Positions 34,466 through 47,019 of a DNA stretch of 55,689 nt are shown here, piece after piece. Position 1 is the stretch's first letter. Every line of letters begins with the position of its first letter. The stretch is from Perkinsus olseni (Eukaryota; Perkinsozoa; Perkinsida; Perkinsidae), in assembly GCA_013115135.1 (NCBI GenBank), contig JABANP010000344.1, forward strand, positions 1 through 55,689, read 5' to 3'. The position numbers and the translations under genes were made by a program. The notes below the pieces were generated by a model that was not told the DNA's origin, made no database searches, and saw only the letters and a list, made by a program, of their open reading frames with translations.

Positions 34466-34840
34466 TTGTCTATCATTGGCTCAGGGGAATTCCACACTCT
34501 TAAGGTGGAGGTGCTTAATTCGTAGTCATGACGCCCGGTTCTGATTTTCTTGAAATCGTATCGTAGTCTTGAAATCGTGAGTTGCCGTGCATACTGTCGT
34601 CAAAACATGGATAATTGCATTTTCTTGTATACTGTTGGTTCAGTGAATTTCCGCCTAGGGGCGACAACACTCTCAGACTGGGAGTGCTCATAGTCATGGT
34701 GTCCGGCTGTTATTTTCTTAGAGTCGTATCATAGTCTTGAAATCATCGCGAATGGCATACTGTTGGTTCAGGGAATTTCCGCTTAGGGGCGGCAACACTC
34801 TCAGGCTGGGAGTGTTCGTAGTCATGGTGTCCGGCTAGCA
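34466..34840 (+). repeat. Three degenerate direct repeats of about 150 bp
   Basis: Shared words in order: ACTGTTGGTTCAG, AATTTCCGC, AGGGGCG, CAACACTCTCAG, CTGGGAGTG, TAGTCATGGTGTCCGGCT, CGTATC, ATAGTCTTGAAATC. The second and third copies (about 34,620 and 34,755) agree well; the first is more diverged. Confidence 0.7.
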
Positions 34841-34916
34841 CTCTATGCGGCCAACTTGGTGGAATAGGAGTTTTTTGGGAGGCAGCGATTGCTCTATCTC
34901 TGTTCTTTTCAGTTGG

Positions 34917-37900
34917 GAGAACGGCTGCTCATGATGGATGATGAGATGGCCGACCAGCGTGACCGGCATCGCCGAGATCGTCCGCAAAGGCGGGCTGGTG
35001 ATGCCCTGGTGGAGCTCTATCTCAGGATAGACCCACAGCTCACTGCAGGGTTCCTGATGTAGTACTGAGTTGCTTTCATTTGGGATGCCGCTAGTCGGGG
35101 TCGAACCCGGGGTCTTCCCGTGAGGAAAATTTTCTTTGAGTACTTGTGAATGGGTCGAAAGACTGGTTCCCATCTGCAAGCCACAGAATGATTAATACTT
35201 CTTTTCTCTTTCAGATATAACATTCTTCTCAGTCTCATCTTCAATTCCCTCTCCTGTTTGGCGGCAATCATTTCGTAATATTCTAATGTGAGGGGTATCA
35301 TCGTGATGACTAGAAGCTCCATTGAATCACTCGTCAATCTTTCGGAATTATCTCGTTCTTGAGGGAAGGTTTGCCGAGTGAGGGAATCTTAGTAAGAGTG
35401 GAATTACCTTATAGACTATTTTGACGTACATTTTCGGGATTCTGTGCAAGGAGTTGTCCGTATTCGGAAAGTGAATGAGATCATCCTGGTACATGATCTC
35501 GAACGGGCTGTGGAGGCATCTTCGGTTTCTTGGACCTCCTTTCCCGCCGGTATTATTCCTTATCTGATCAGATTATGGACGCCGGATTTGCTCGGCATGG
35601 GACAGGTCGATAGCAGCAGTGACCCCCCTGGGTTCAAGATATGGGTTGGGGTATTCACTCTAGTCCAGGTTTGTCATAGTAAGATGGGGTGTATTCGAAT
35701 GATTCGCACCGAATCAGGGGATTTCTGCTCGTGGCACACTGGTTGAACAGAATTAGCGTTCTTTTTGGTCGAAAATGGTGGCAGCTGTCTTTAGACGATC
35801 TTCCGTACACTTCAGTCTGAGAAAGCTTCGGGAAAATTTTTGTTGGGCAGATCTCCAAATTCATCGAATCGATGAGCTTTTCATCATGGAGTTTGCGTTT
35901 GAAGGATTCTTCGCTGTGGACAAATAGGAGTCTACCTTGAAAACTCATCCGACGCTGTGTCTGGGCTCACGTTGCGGAATGCTGTCAACAATAGTGGGTA
36001 GTTCCGCTAGAGAAGAACAACTTTCCTAGCGAAAAGGGCTTCGGGTACTTTTTCGTACATTCAACTCGTAAAACGCGTTTCGATAATCGAATTAGTTCCA
36101 ATCAGATTTTTTTGAATTTTCCATATCAACTCGGCACTGGTCATTCTGATAAACCTGGATAGTTCGAGTTTTGACGAATGCTACCAGCGGTACGAATTGA
36201 CTGTATTCCGACAAATCAAAGCGTCTCGGGTCGCTAGCTTATAAACGAGAACTGCGACGGCCTGGCAGTCGTCCAGCTGTCGCAACGAGTGGTTGATGAT
36301 TCTAGTAGGAGACTGAGTGTTACTTTGCATGCCCTTCCTTTCAGTACCGGGTCGAGTGGCTTTCTTCAACGTGTTGCTGCAAATCCAGCATGAGGCTAGT
36401 GAACTACCTCCAGTTCACAGATGGAGGTCGAGGGAAAGAGCTATCGAGGACCTGGTTGGCAGGTTAGCGAACCAGAGTCGGTCCTGTGGGGGGAACGCTC
36501 TCTTTTTTCAGATACTCTAGATTCTCTGAGAGCCATTTGTGTGTGATGAATATGAAGATATCGATGTTCGCATATTTCTGGTGAGTTTTCGCGTATCGAA
36601 GAGTATTTCCATACGCGGGAAATGGAGTCAATTTTGGCACCCTCGGAGCGTATTCATCATTTCCGAATACACGACTAGCGAAAATTTCCGGCGGACTGTC
36701 GACCGCCGGACTGAGTCTGGCTGTAAGATTAGAGGCCGGAGAGGAACTAGACGCGTTTATTTCTCTGAACGCATTCTACCTCATGACTTTCAAATCCTCG
36801 GCAAAACTTCATGATCAGTACCGCTTCCCGAAGGGGATGCGTTGCCTCTGGAGTGCCCATCTTCTTGATGATGGCTCTTTTCCCACGAGGCTTGAAAGAT
36901 CAGTCAAGATATTCCCGGTGGTGCTAGATGTGTAGTGGTTTGTTTTTCCGGCCGAATTCCGGGGCGATTGGGAGGTTTTCATGCGATTTGGCGCCGATCA
37001 TGTTGGTGCGAATGTTGGCATTGGATCATCGGTTTTTGACTCTGCTCGTCTGTAGGATGGATCGGTGTGATGCCGCCTCAGGTACGTATTAGGAGTTCTT
37101 TTCGCTCTGTCTTCGGATGGATCGTCCGGTACGAAGAATTTGATGTTGGCGTTGATATTGCAGGCAGTGGTCAGGATGATGGTTGTTGTTGGGTAGTAGC
37201 GGCGTTGAGGAAATGCAAGAGAGCAAGTCATATGGTTGGCCTATGAAGATCATCCTTCAGGTATTTCCGCATAGGCTTCCCGGATCCCCTGCGTGGCGGT
37301 AGGAGAGTGGGAGATCGGAGGCTGGAGGCATGGAGGAGGCGTGCCATGTGAGTCATAGTCTGTTACGCTTGGGGGGACTCCGGGTTCGAGGGTCGCTATT
37401 TTGTGGAGAGCGTGAGCTGGGTGGTCGTCCTTCTTGATACCCCGGCGAAGAGGTCTCTTTTCTGTATTTCTGTGGGAGTGGACAATTTGGGAAGGGGCGT
37501 CGGACGACTTCCAGAGAGTCAAATTCGCGCTTTCCTCTTTCAGCATGCAAATGCAGGAGCTGGTTGAGGATGATGGCGGCGGCAGAGGAGAGGGTCATCC
37601 CTCCCCCACGCCGAGTACTGTACTCCGTGAGCTACCGGTGGGAAGATACGACTCGTGGCCGAGGACAATGGCAGACGAGGAGAATCCGTAAGTAGATTGG
37701 CAGCCTCTCACGCAATGTGCAGTCCTCTAAGTATAGTTGAACCCTCCGCTGCGGTTTTTGAGCGTTCTCTATCGTAAGCGCAGACCTGCAGCATCTCGAG
37801 AGCCAATCACCTAGCTTTCCGTGGTAGTGGTAAATGACGGATGAGAAATTATGATTGGAAAAGTCTCAGAATGCGATCGTTAAAAAACCTGTTTGAACTA

Positions 37901-38194
37901 TCGCCAGTACGTTTGGTCCAGGATGCCCAATTCAAGAGTGGGTGCCTCGGGTATCGCTGTCCTACTCTGACGTGTTCAGGTGCGCAGTGTGTTTGAGCCG
38001 GTTGGAGAAGTCTGACACTTGTCGGCTACTCCCATGCAAGCATATCTTCCACAAGGATTGTATTGATGGTAATATAATCGATCGGCTGGGCGCGCGAAAT
38101 CTCAATTTGAGTCACTTATGCTGTAGACTGGCTGCGACAATCATCGAGATGTCCGCTTTGTACATTGGACGTCAGAGCAGCGAAGGAGGATTGA
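34917..38194 (+). CDS. Multi-exon gene ending in a RING-H2 domain; probable membrane E3 ubiquitin ligase
   Basis: The end is firm: exon 37,922-38,068 joins to 38,127-38,194 in phase and gives a complete RING-H2 finger: CAVCLSRL, then a short spacer, CRLLPCKHIFHKDCIDDW across the splice, then SSRCPLCTLDV, stop TGA at 38,192-38,194. RING-H2 proteins are usually E3 ubiquitin ligases. Upstream plus-strand exons that look coding: 34,917-35,061 (RDRHRRDRPQRR, then ELYLRIDPQLTAGFL) joined to a membrane helix at 35,216 (YNILLSLIFNSLSCLAAII), about 35,426-35,667 (VRIRKVNEIILVHDLE, IPYLIRLWTPDLLG), about 35,765-35,916, about 36,346-36,461 and about 37,544-37,689. Whether all belong to one gene is inferred from strand, order and spacing; several junctions are not fixed and the start is unknown. 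Confidence 0.5.
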
Positions 38195-39072
38195 AGGATC
38201 GAAATCGATCAGCGTGGCGCGCTCTATTCACATATGACAAAATCGCCGTTTTTTGCGTATCTTGAATGTTTGATGACTTTTTACCATAAGGTCGTGATTT
38301 TACTCGAATATCCATGTAGCGATTGCTGTGAGCGCAATTTTTAATGAAGTGACTGTTTAGTTCTAGTTGTTATGGCCAGCTTTTTGATGTAGGCGAAATG
38401 GGCACTGAGAATGGGCGGCGAGTTTCATGCTGCGAGTCGGAGGTCTCGGCCTCGCTCTGGTCCGATAACTTATCGCCGATAAGAAATGGCATTTCCTTGT
38501 GGTTTTGGAAGGTCTCCTGGCTCTGACGGTTTTCCGGCTATCTGTAATATATTGCACGCTGTGGTCTCTAGCCGACCATAGTGACGGCCGCGAGGCACTT
38601 CTCGGCAGGAGGTGGGTAGGAAGACGAGAAGCATCTTTGAGGAATCTCCCTGTTGTGAGTTGTTCGAGCGAGGATGAATCATCGCGTAGTGTCAGCTTTC
38701 AGCCCTGAGGATATCTCTACGGGAGGGTGGCACCTCGGAAAAGGAGTTGCTCTCACCTGCCCAACGGCGTGTCGCGACGCGCAGCTGCACTTCGGGGCAT
38801 GCAGCGAAGTGCCACTCGGTTGACTTGCTCGCGTGCTGCCTCAAAGTTCTATAGCGGAAGTTTTCAACTTTTCGAGGTCAGGACCTACGGGTAGCCTAGA
38901 TCAGGACACCTCCAAGTCTCGGACGACTCTAGGTCGACCAGGGGAGGATGACTTCGCTTGGTCGAGAAGGCTTCATCCCCAGAGTTCAAGTGAAAAATGG
39001 CGCGAGTTGGACTTGTGCCAGTTATCGCTCTCTGTTTTCCAATCCACAGGAAACGAGAGCTAGCCTTAGAAT
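38195..39072. other. No recognisable gene
   Basis: Short overlapping frames on both strands; none carries a motif I recognise. Confidence 0.4.
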
Positions 39073-39144
39073 AGTCGCTACCCAGATTTGAACCGGGGTT
39101 GTCACGGCCACAACGTGACGTCCTAACCACTAGACGATAGCGAC
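39073..39144 (-). tRNA. tRNA-His(GTG), stand-alone copy
   Basis: Complete cloverleaf: acceptor GTCGCTA/TAGCGAC fully paired (array copies have a G-T pair here), anticodon loop TTGTGGC in stem TCACG/CGTGA, T loop TTCAAAT. The base after the acceptor is T. Its 5' flank (39,145 onward) leads into the repeat shared with 6,818-6,940. The best-formed His gene in the window. Confidence 0.92.
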
Positions 39145-40918
39145 TCTGACTTGATGTTTCCCGGTTGCTCTCGCATGCTTGCCAGATGCTCAGTCTGTGT
39201 GGATCGGTTTCTAAAGAGACTGGCTGGTTGAGAACACAACACCCGGGGTTTCCCATCTGGAATCTAATCTCTGACCTATTGTTTTCGCATCATGAACGAA
39301 TCAGCCTAGCTTCTTATCGGAGCAAAATATAGACATTACAGGTTTTTCGCGAGCTGCCTCTCGAAATCCGCGAGCAGGGTATAGCGTTCATAGAGTGACC
39401 CAACGGGGCTCATCATCGCAGTGTTGATGCTACTTTGATGGATATCCGAAGGCCCCAGCTCCAGACTACAATCGGACAGTCGTCGAAGACGGTTCAACTT
39501 GAGGCTGCAGATAACGCTGCTAGGATCTCTCCGACCACCTATGACTTCAAAGTGTGAGTAGCACGCACTGAGTACAGACGCTACAAAGACTCGCCGTCAT
39601 CGAGCATCCTCTGGGTTAGGCGCCTTTTGATCTTCCTCGTCTTGGCTGATGCGATATCAAATGCCGGGTTCGACTACTCTGCCTCGCAGCCTGCATTAGT
39701 GACTTACTTCACACTGCAGGTAGCCTGGTAGGGTTATATTGCTGCCCAAGCTGCCGACGGTCATCAGGTTATCCTCCATTTGTCACTGTTATTGTCATCA
39801 TTCCTGCTATCTTGGAACACCTTCCTCCAACGCTTTGGGCTGCTAGGGATGGCCTGCCGAGATGCCTGGCCGCTGGTCCTAGCTTCCGCTCTAAGATTAT
39901 GTCAGTCTGCACACTGTCGCGGCTTACTGCGCATCGCTCGTCTGATTTATCACACTCAATCCGCTACGTGTGATGCCTCCTCAGTCCCGTCTCGTTCAGT
40001 TTGCAATTTCCCTTTGACGTTCGGCGAGAGCGTTCTTCGAATTCTGCATTCTCCGAGTTGATCGTTTCCCCTGTATGTTATTGATCGGAACTGAGACTCA
40101 TGGCATTCTGATAACGCATATTCGTGGCTGCTTGTCTGCATCGCCTCATCTTGCATCTGGCTCGGCATTACATGCATGCCGCGAGTACTAGCATCAGGTT
40201 CCCTAATGGCGGTTCGGATACCCCGGATGGTATCGGCCTTCGAATCTGAGGAGCCGTCGGGCTTCAATGGGGCCCATCTCATGATACATTCGATGCTGTC
40301 GGTGTTGACGTATGTAGCAGTTTTGAGGTGAGGCGGTAGCGCGATAGTGGATTCGTGGGAATGTTAGAAGGGAACAGTGGGGAGATACACTAGGATTTCT
40401 CGACTTGAATGGCGTAACGGAGTTTTTCAAGAGTTCTTGATTCTTTGCGCTGCGCTTACTTGTGACAACGGTCTTGACCTAGCGAGCTCGACCGGCTCCG
40501 TTTTAAAGAAGAATCCCCCTAAAGGTCTCTAGTTCTGAACGCGCGGGTCTGAATCTGGGGCTATGTCGCTGTGCCACCTTCATTATGATCCATCGCAAAG
40601 TGAAGATCACATTCACATCCGCTTTCGGTCGGCTGTTGGGAGTGCAATTTTCTCATGCTAATGGGAGCACTTCGGAGTGCTCTGCTCCTCCTCTACGCAG
40701 CGGGGCTTTTTTTTAAGGTACGGAGTTCGGTTAGGGCGAGCGAAGTATTACAACCCTCGAGTCTGGGTGAAATGCTCAGCCGGGCGAATATAGATACTCT
40801 CGTGTCCTGCCATTCCCATGTACGATATGTCTCATTGAAGATGATGTCACTCCTGCTGTGATTCTCGTTGCTGCGGCGGTGTTAGGGTATGCTCATGCGT
40901 GCTAGCGATTGATAGGAA
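39145..40918. other. Dispersed repeat, then no firm gene
   Basis: 39,216-39,332 repeats 6,818-6,940. A plus-strand ATG at 40,655 opens a signal-like peptide (MLMGALRSALLLLYAAGLFF) followed by a GT donor-like site, but I found no following exons, so it is not called. Confidence 0.4.
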
Positions 40919-43637
40919 ATGCCCCCATCACCATCACCAGCGTCGACGATTGCATTGTATCATCCGGAGGTGGAAGGTTCATTGAGGCTGGCTGATACCT
41001 CACAGGTGCTGGTCCGTTGGATGCCTACTATCGTTGATGCGCCAGACTGAGCTGCGGGACAAGTCCCCTCGTCGGATCCTTTCAGGCTGCCTCGGTCGCC
41101 TTGCGTGCTCTTGACTTTACAGCGGATAGAAGGGAGTTATCCAACACTCCAGAGCCGCTCGGGTCGTGTTACCTGGCATGGACCACTGGTGAATCGCTGA
41201 TTTACGGCAGTGAAGGTATTGGTGGGGATTGTATGGCGCTATGTTGACGTCATTGCTTGCTTCTGCGTACACGATAGTCGCCATTCCGAAAGCAACCGTG
41301 GGGGTTCACCGGCGTGAACTATCAGCACTCGACGTCCTTACTGATGGATATCCTCCCGAGGATGGGTTGGGATGAGCGGTAGAAAATGATAGATGTGGTT
41401 CTGATAAAGAGCATAATACAACCAGTACTAAATGAGCAGTCAGTCAGTACTGCTAGCGCTATGGGACTTGTGTGCATGCACAGTCACTGTATTCTTTCAA
41501 CTCATTGGGCGTGTTGGCAGGTTCTGCCTTCCAAGTCTCATCAGGGGTTCTTAATGGAGGATTGGAGGTAACATCAAATCGGGAATGCGCGCATTCACTG
41601 GGCGGATTATTTTTCCTCGGGGAAACTAAAGGTCTTAGAACCCGATTCCGAAGCTAGTTGCAGGGGTTGCGCAGTACGCGCAGCTAGGATATTCTCTTCC
41701 GGGCCGGCCGTGAAGAGTAATGGTGAAAGTATCGCCGCGGAGCAGAGGCTCAGCTAGGCGTATGATTTTGGCGGAGAAAATAAGATTTTCAAAGTGTAGT
41801 CGCCGACGTAAGCGTATGGAATCCCGTTAAGCTTCTCTCCGAGACGCAAGTCTCCCGACCCTAAGTGACTCCCTGTCCCGGAGGTCGGTTCTGAGGTATT
41901 TCCGTAAGCTAGTGATGACTTTTGCGATTGGCCAAGCAGTCGAGTTCCCATTCATTGAAAAAGTCATGTAGAGTATGAGGGAGCATTGAGGATGATGTTT
42001 GCTCGTGAAAGCTCTGGGCTCTTGTCTGGTACTTTGACCGAGTCAGATTTCGCAGCGAACCGTCGCGAGATTTTCGATGCCCTTGGATCGTAGCTAACGG
42101 TGTGACGGTGTCGCCTCCAACAGCAGTGGCATTTCACTCCGTTTCCTCGCCTTCCACTCCGTTCATTGCGCGTTTCATCAGATAGCCTCGAAGTCCTTCG
42201 CGCCCTTATACGGCACCTCGGATGTTTCTACCTTGCCCGACGGGAGGCTGCTGACGTCCTCTCTCACAGCGGGAGTGCGGTTGTGGGCACCTGTGGCGTC
42301 ATTCAAATCTCGCTCGCCCGATAATCCAATGAGCACATTATCGATACATGCTGCTACGGCAATAAGTGGGACGTCGAATTGCGAGGCGATCATGTGGGGG
42401 ACGCAAAGCGGCAGCGTCCAGTTGGTGAAGTCGTCTGATATGAACGGAGCTAGATATGACTGGAAGGTCGGCGGCGGCGGCCCGGCTTCACAGCAGCGAG
42501 GAGGCGTTGCATCGCTCCGCTGTACAGAAATAGTCGGAGGCAACAGTTTCTCGGTGATGACGGATGATTACAGCGTCTTTGTTGGTGATGTGCATGCTTG
42601 CGGGAAATGGACTCACGTTATACCCTCAGAGATCGTCAAGGGCGATGGGAGTCATCGCACTACTTCTAGTCTACTTGCTCCCTCACCGTGTAATGAGAGT
42701 TTATTGGTCGCAGCGGTGGGCCCGAGCAGGGTTATTCGCTTTGCTGACGTTAGACAGAAGAAACTTCTCAAGGATCTGAAGTTGGGCCTTGTTCCTACCA
42801 GTGTATCCTTACGGACGGACGGGGCCTTCATGGCGGTCGGGTCAGAGAGCGCGGCTCTGATTTACGACTTGCGATCATTGAAGAGTCCAATCATCAAGTT
42901 TGAAGAAGTCCCGGCGAGGAGTGTGTCGTTTTATCGACATTATGATTATGAGGAGGTAGGGGGGAGTAGGTACCGTCGCGGAGTCCTTCGGATCTCGATA
43001 CATACATGGGGCTCGTGAGTCTTGTGATCAATTGGGTCTCGCCTCACTGAATGAAATTCTGGCTGATAATAATCAGGCACATGGAAACGATGGTCTTGTC
43101 TTGTTGTAGGAATCCCATACGCCGAAGGCAAGTACTCCCCGTGGGAAGCAAGGTGTATCAAAGTCGTTGACTCCTCACACTCAGAGGCTAGCAGGAATGC
43201 TTAAACGCATTGGTGCTCCCGCTAGGCCGACGAATTCTGACACTACGAACAACTCCTTCAAGTCGACCTTGCCATCGGCTGCCCAATCGTCTAACTTTCT
43301 CGATGAATCGTCGCGACAGCTTATAGTAGACAACAGCAGTAACAACGGAGATGATGAAGGCGAGGAAGATGATGGTGATAAGAGTCCGACCGATACTTCT
43401 TTCGTCGTTGCGGATCGGCGGGGCTCTCAATCTTCCGCGGGCGGTATTAGTATGCGTAAATTAACGTTGAGCGGCGGCGAGGGAGGGGCAGCCTCCTCTA
43501 CTGCGGATATCGAAATGCTGGTATCCTCATTAAACAGGATGCATGTTGAAACAATCGGCAAGTTGCGGTATTTGGAGATGCGACAGACGAAGATGGAAAA
43601 TACTTTAGCAAGCATTCTCGAGAGGCTCGATAAATAG
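40919..43637 (+). CDS. WD-repeat protein with NEDD1-like layout
   Basis: Exons 40,919-41,005 and 41,086-41,215 join in phase (MPPSPSPASTIALYHPEVEG; then VALRALDFTADRREL, LAWTTGESLIYGSE, a WD-type strand). Middle exons probably include about 41,690-41,755 and about 41,992-42,090. The large exon about 42,185-42,955 has WD-type strands: TLPDGRLLTSSLTAGVRLWA, NCEAIMWGTQSGSVQLV, LVPTSVSLRTDGAFMAVGSE and SAALIYDLRS. The last exon, 43,110-43,637, joins in phase and encodes a Ser-rich acidic linker and a C-terminal coiled coil (LVSSLNRMHVETIGKLRYLE, then QTKMENTLASILERL). A single WD propeller with such a tail is the layout of NEDD1, which recruits gamma-tubulin complexes to spindle poles; that identification is tentative. 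Middle junctions are not fixed. Confidence 0.6.
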
Positions 43638-43828
43638 CATGTCTCTTTTCCAGTAGTCTGACCATTTCTCGAGTTTGTTAGTCGGAGTGAAGGCATCAGT
43701 TTTATTACAGAACCTCTGCGCCGCTACTCGGAGATCATTCAGAGTCTACTCCCCCGGAATTTGAAACGAACAGTTCCAACAGATGTGAAGCTAAGCATGA
43801 TAACCAGTCGCTAGCGCATCGCATCCGC
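43638..43828. other. Junction between WD-repeat gene and tRNA array
   Basis: About 190 bp of sequence without resemblance to the array unit. The first array sequence begins next to the palindrome CACTCAACTTGAGTG. Confidence 0.5.
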
Positions 43829-44076
43829 AATGTTGAGTCACTCAACTTGAGTGAGCACAATTCCTTTGTTGTTGACTCGTGGAAGTGGGAGGGGCCCACT
43901 CTCGGTTGTGAGGCGTTGTGGCGGTCATGAACACAAAACGAGTCGCCAGCTTGTGGCTCATGGATGCACGAGGCGCTGTCCCGAAGTCCTCACCTTGCCA
44001 CGGTGAGGAAGAGGATGTTGTAGCGAGAAGGCAAAGGTCTCACTTGCAGCAAGCCGTACTTGCGCTAGAGCGATGT

Positions 44077-44148
44077 GGCTGTGTGGTCTAGTGGTATGAT
44101 TCGTGCTTCGGGTGCACGAGGTCCCGAGTTCGATTCTCGGCCCAGCCC
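44077..44148 (+). tRNA. tRNA-Pro(CGG), unit 0
   Basis: Anticodon loop TTCGGGT, stem CGTGC/GCACG. Acceptor 3' strand CCCAGCC, giving T6-C67 where other copies have T6-T67. Confidence 0.88.
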
Positions 44149-44245
44149 TGTCTTATTGCAAGTTTCATCTCGCAGCAAGGTTCAGCAAGAATTCGTGACC
44201 GTGAGCTTCTTGACTATTACGGGACGAGAGCGATAAGACCAGGTT

Positions 44246-44318
44246 CGATCTCGGTGGGACTCGAACCCACAATCTTTGGTTCCGAAGACCAACGCCTTAT
44301 CCATTAGGCCACGAGACC
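44246..44318 (-). tRNA. tRNA-Arg(TCG), unit 0, best-formed copy
   Basis: Acceptor GGTCTCG/CGAGATC (one G-T pair), D arm GGCCTAATGGATAAGG, anticodon loop CTTCGGA, T arm GTGGG-TTCGAGT-CCCAC, discriminator G. No lesion seen. Faces the Pro gene with about 97 bp between their 3' ends. Confidence 0.93.
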
Positions 44319-44594
44319 GTAGTTCATAGCATTTGCGTGTGCTCTACAGAGTCTGTAGTACAGACTCTCTGTTTGGGTGGAAACAGATCTTCGTACTTGT
44401 AGCCTGGCTCGTTGAGTCAGCAATGCGGGCCCAGAGTTCTCATGCATTCGATGGACTTTTCAACAGCGACACCAAGAACTATTCTTTCTGATCAGCATAG
44501 TATAAATGCGACTCACGCTGTAGCATGGAGCACTACCCTCACAAAGTTCGCCAGTATCGACATTCCAGATCAATAAATGATCTTGTGTGCATCA

Positions 44595-44673
44595 TAACAG
44601 CTGCGAGATTCGAACTCGCGCCCTTTCGGACTAGCGCCTAAGCTAGCGCCTTCTACCACTCGGCCAAACTGTC
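44595..44673 (-). tRNA. tRNA-Leu, 6-base anticodon loop, unit 0
   Basis: Stem CTAGC/GCTAG closes the loop TTAGGC, one base shorter than TTCAGGC of the isolated copy; C34 is the missing base. D loop reads GTAGAAGG. Confidence 0.75.
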
Positions 44674-45175
44674 TCCCAATTCTTCTAATAGATAGCTTTT
44701 ATGCCGTGTAGAGTGTTCGAAGAGATACGACGAATCGATGGCTGCATCTCGGCTCTGAGTCACTCCGTCGCAGACGGAAGGAAGGATCCGAGACATGTTC
44801 GCTGCAAACAGGTACTTCAAGAATAGCTTACGACTCGAATACGATGCGACTGTGAGCTCGAAATATTCCAATAACTCAAGGTCCGGTGCGACTGTGCCCG
44901 GCGTTTCTCTCCAATGCAACGCTGAGTCACTCAACTTGAGTGAGCACGATTCCTCTTTTGTTGACTCTTGGAAGTGGGAGGGGCCCACTCTCGGTTCACA
45001 AACTCAGAAACCCTACAGATACACGCTGGGTTGCGTGCAGCGGTAAAAGGTCAGGAGAACCCTGCGAGGGAGGCTGCAGCGCACACGCGACAGGAAGGCC
45101 CTACAAATTGGACCTGCCTGCGAGAACGAACGAGCGGTATCAGATCGCATGTGCATCATCGAAGCGATTTTTCGT

Positions 45176-45247
45176 GTCGCTATCGTCTAGTGGTTAGAAC
45201 GTCACATTGAGACCGTGACAACCCCGGTTGAAATCCGGGTAGTGACT
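45176..45247 (+). tRNA. tRNA-His variant, anticodon position GAG, unit 1
   Basis: The anticodon arm reads TCACA-TTGAGAC-CGTGA: the GTG triplet has become GAG and the 31-39 pair is A-C. The T loop is TTGAAAT (C56 to G). AGAACG in place of AGGACG after the D loop. Probably not a working His tRNA. Confidence 0.6.
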
Positions 45248-45463
45248 TGTATTTGGAAGGCGGTGTGTTCTCACACACGCAAATGCCAACATGGCGGTCA
45301 TGATTCATGACTCATGAACACAAAACGAGTCGCCAGCTTGTGGCTCATGGATGCACGAGGCGCTGTCCCGAAGTCCTCACCTTGCCACGGTGAGGAAGAG
45401 GATGTTGTAGTGAGAAGGCAAGGGTCTCACCTGCAGCAAGCCGTACTTGCGCTAGGACGATGT

Positions 45464-45535
45464 GGCTGTGTGGTCTAGTGGTATGATTCGTGCTTCGGGT
45501 GCACGAGGTCCCGAGTTCGATTCTCGGCTCAGCCC
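45464..45535 (+). tRNA. tRNA-Pro(CGG), unit 1
   Basis: Consensus copy: acceptor GGCTGTG/CTCAGCC with one T-T mismatch, all other stems paired. Confidence 0.9.
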
Positions 45536-45632
45536 TGTCTTATTGCAAGTTTCATCTCGCAGCAAGGTTCAGCAAGAATTCGTGACCGTGAGCTTCTTGA
45601 CTATTACGGGACGAGAGCGATAAGACCAAGTT

Positions 45633-45705
45633 CGATCTGGTTGGGACTCGAACCCACAATCTTTGGTTCCGAAGACCAACGCCTTATCCATTAGGCCACG
45701 AGACC
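45633..45705 (-). tRNA. tRNA-Arg(TCG), damaged, unit 1
   Basis: Two substitutions give acceptor 3' strand CCAGATC (C6-C67 mismatch) and T stem CCCAA (last pair lost). Confidence 0.65.
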
Positions 45706-45981
45706 GTAGTTCTTAGTATTTGCGTGTGCTCTACAGAGTCTGTAGTACAGACTCTCTGTTTGGGTGGAAACAGGTCTTCGTACTTGTAGCCTGGCTCGTT
45801 GAGTCAGCAATGCGGGCCCAGAGTTCTCATGCATTCGATGGACTTTTCAACAGCGACACCAAGAACTATTCTTTCTGATCAGCATAGTACAAATGCGACT
45901 CACGCTGTAGCATGGAGCACTACCCTCACAAAGTTCGCCAGTATCGACATTCCAGATCAATAAATGATCTTGTGTGCATCA

Positions 45982-46060
45982 TAACAGCTGCGAGATTCGA
46001 ACTCGCGCCCTTTCGGACTAGCGCCTAAGCTAGCGCCTTCGACCACTCGGCCAAACTGTC
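45982..46060 (-). tRNA. tRNA-Leu, 6-base anticodon loop, unit 1
   Basis: Loop TTAGGC; otherwise consensus acceptor, D arm and T arm. Confidence 0.75.
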
Positions 46061-46562
46061 TCCCAATTCTTCTAATAGATAGCTTTTATGCCGTGTAGAG
46101 TGTTCGAAGAGATACGACGAATCGATGGCTGCATCTCGGCTCTGAGTCACTCCGTCGCAGACGGAAGGAAGGATCCGAGACATGTTCGCTGCAAACAGGT
46201 ACTTCAAGAATAGCTTACGACTCGAATACGATGCAACTGTGAGCTCGAAATATTCCAATAACTCAAGGTCAGGTGCGACTGTGCCCGGCGTTTCTCTCCA
46301 ATGCAACGCTGAGTCACTCAACTTGAGCGAGCACGATTCCTCTTTTGTTAACTCTTGAAAGTGGGAGGGGCCCACTCTCGGTTCACAAACTCAGAAACCC
46401 TACAGATACACGCTGGGTTGCGTGCAGCGGTAAAAGGTCAGGAGAACTCTGCGAGGGAGGCTGCAGCGCACACGCGACAGGAAGGCCCTACAAACTGGAC
46501 CTGCCTGCGAGAACGAACGAGCGGTATCACATCGTGTATGCATCATCGAAATGATTTTTTGT

Positions 46563-46634
46563 GTCGCTATCGTCTAGTGGTTAGGACGTCACGTTGTGGC
46601 CGTGACAACCCCGGTTCAAATCCGGGTAGTGACT
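46563..46634 (+). tRNA. tRNA-His(GTG), unit 2
   Basis: Well-formed: TCACG-TTGTGGC-CGTGA, T loop TTCAAAT, acceptor GTCGCTA/TAGTGAC. Confidence 0.93.
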
Positions 46635-46850
46635 TGTACTTGGAAGGCGGTGTGTTTTCACACACGCAAATGCCAACATGGCGGTCATGATTCATGACTC
46701 ATGAACACAAAACGAGTCGCCAGCTTGTGGCTCATGGATGCACGAGGCGCTGTCCCGAAGTCCTCACCTTGCCACGGTGAGGAAGAGGATGTTGTAGTGA
46801 GAAGGCAAGGGTCTCACCTGCAGCAAGCCGTACTTGCGCTAGGATGATGT

Positions 46851-46922
46851 GGCTGTGTGGTCTAGTGGTATGATTCATGCTTCGGGTGCACGAGGTCCCG
46901 AGTTCGATTCTCGGCTCAGCCC
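46851..46922 (+). tRNA. tRNA-Pro(CGG), stem mismatch, unit 2
   Basis: Anticodon stem CATGC/GCACG with one A-C mismatch (ATTCATGC where other copies have ATTCGTGC). Confidence 0.82.
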
Positions 46923-47019
46923 TGTCTTATTGCAAGTTTCATCTCGCAGCAAGGTTCAGCAAGAATTCGTGACCGTGAGCTTCTTGACTATTACGGGACG
47001 AGAGCGATAAGACCAGGTT

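Noticed and set aside
40655..40720. Signal-peptide-like exon start.
   Set aside because: No following exon could be joined in phase and the WD-repeat gene has its own start at 40,919.
44400..44425. CTTGTAGCCTGGCTCGTTGAG in each unit, considered as a dinoflagellate or Perkinsus-type spliced-leader sequence.
   Set aside because: It lacks the expected CCATxTTGGCTCAAG core and a following donor site arrangement, so I do not call a spliced-leader gene.
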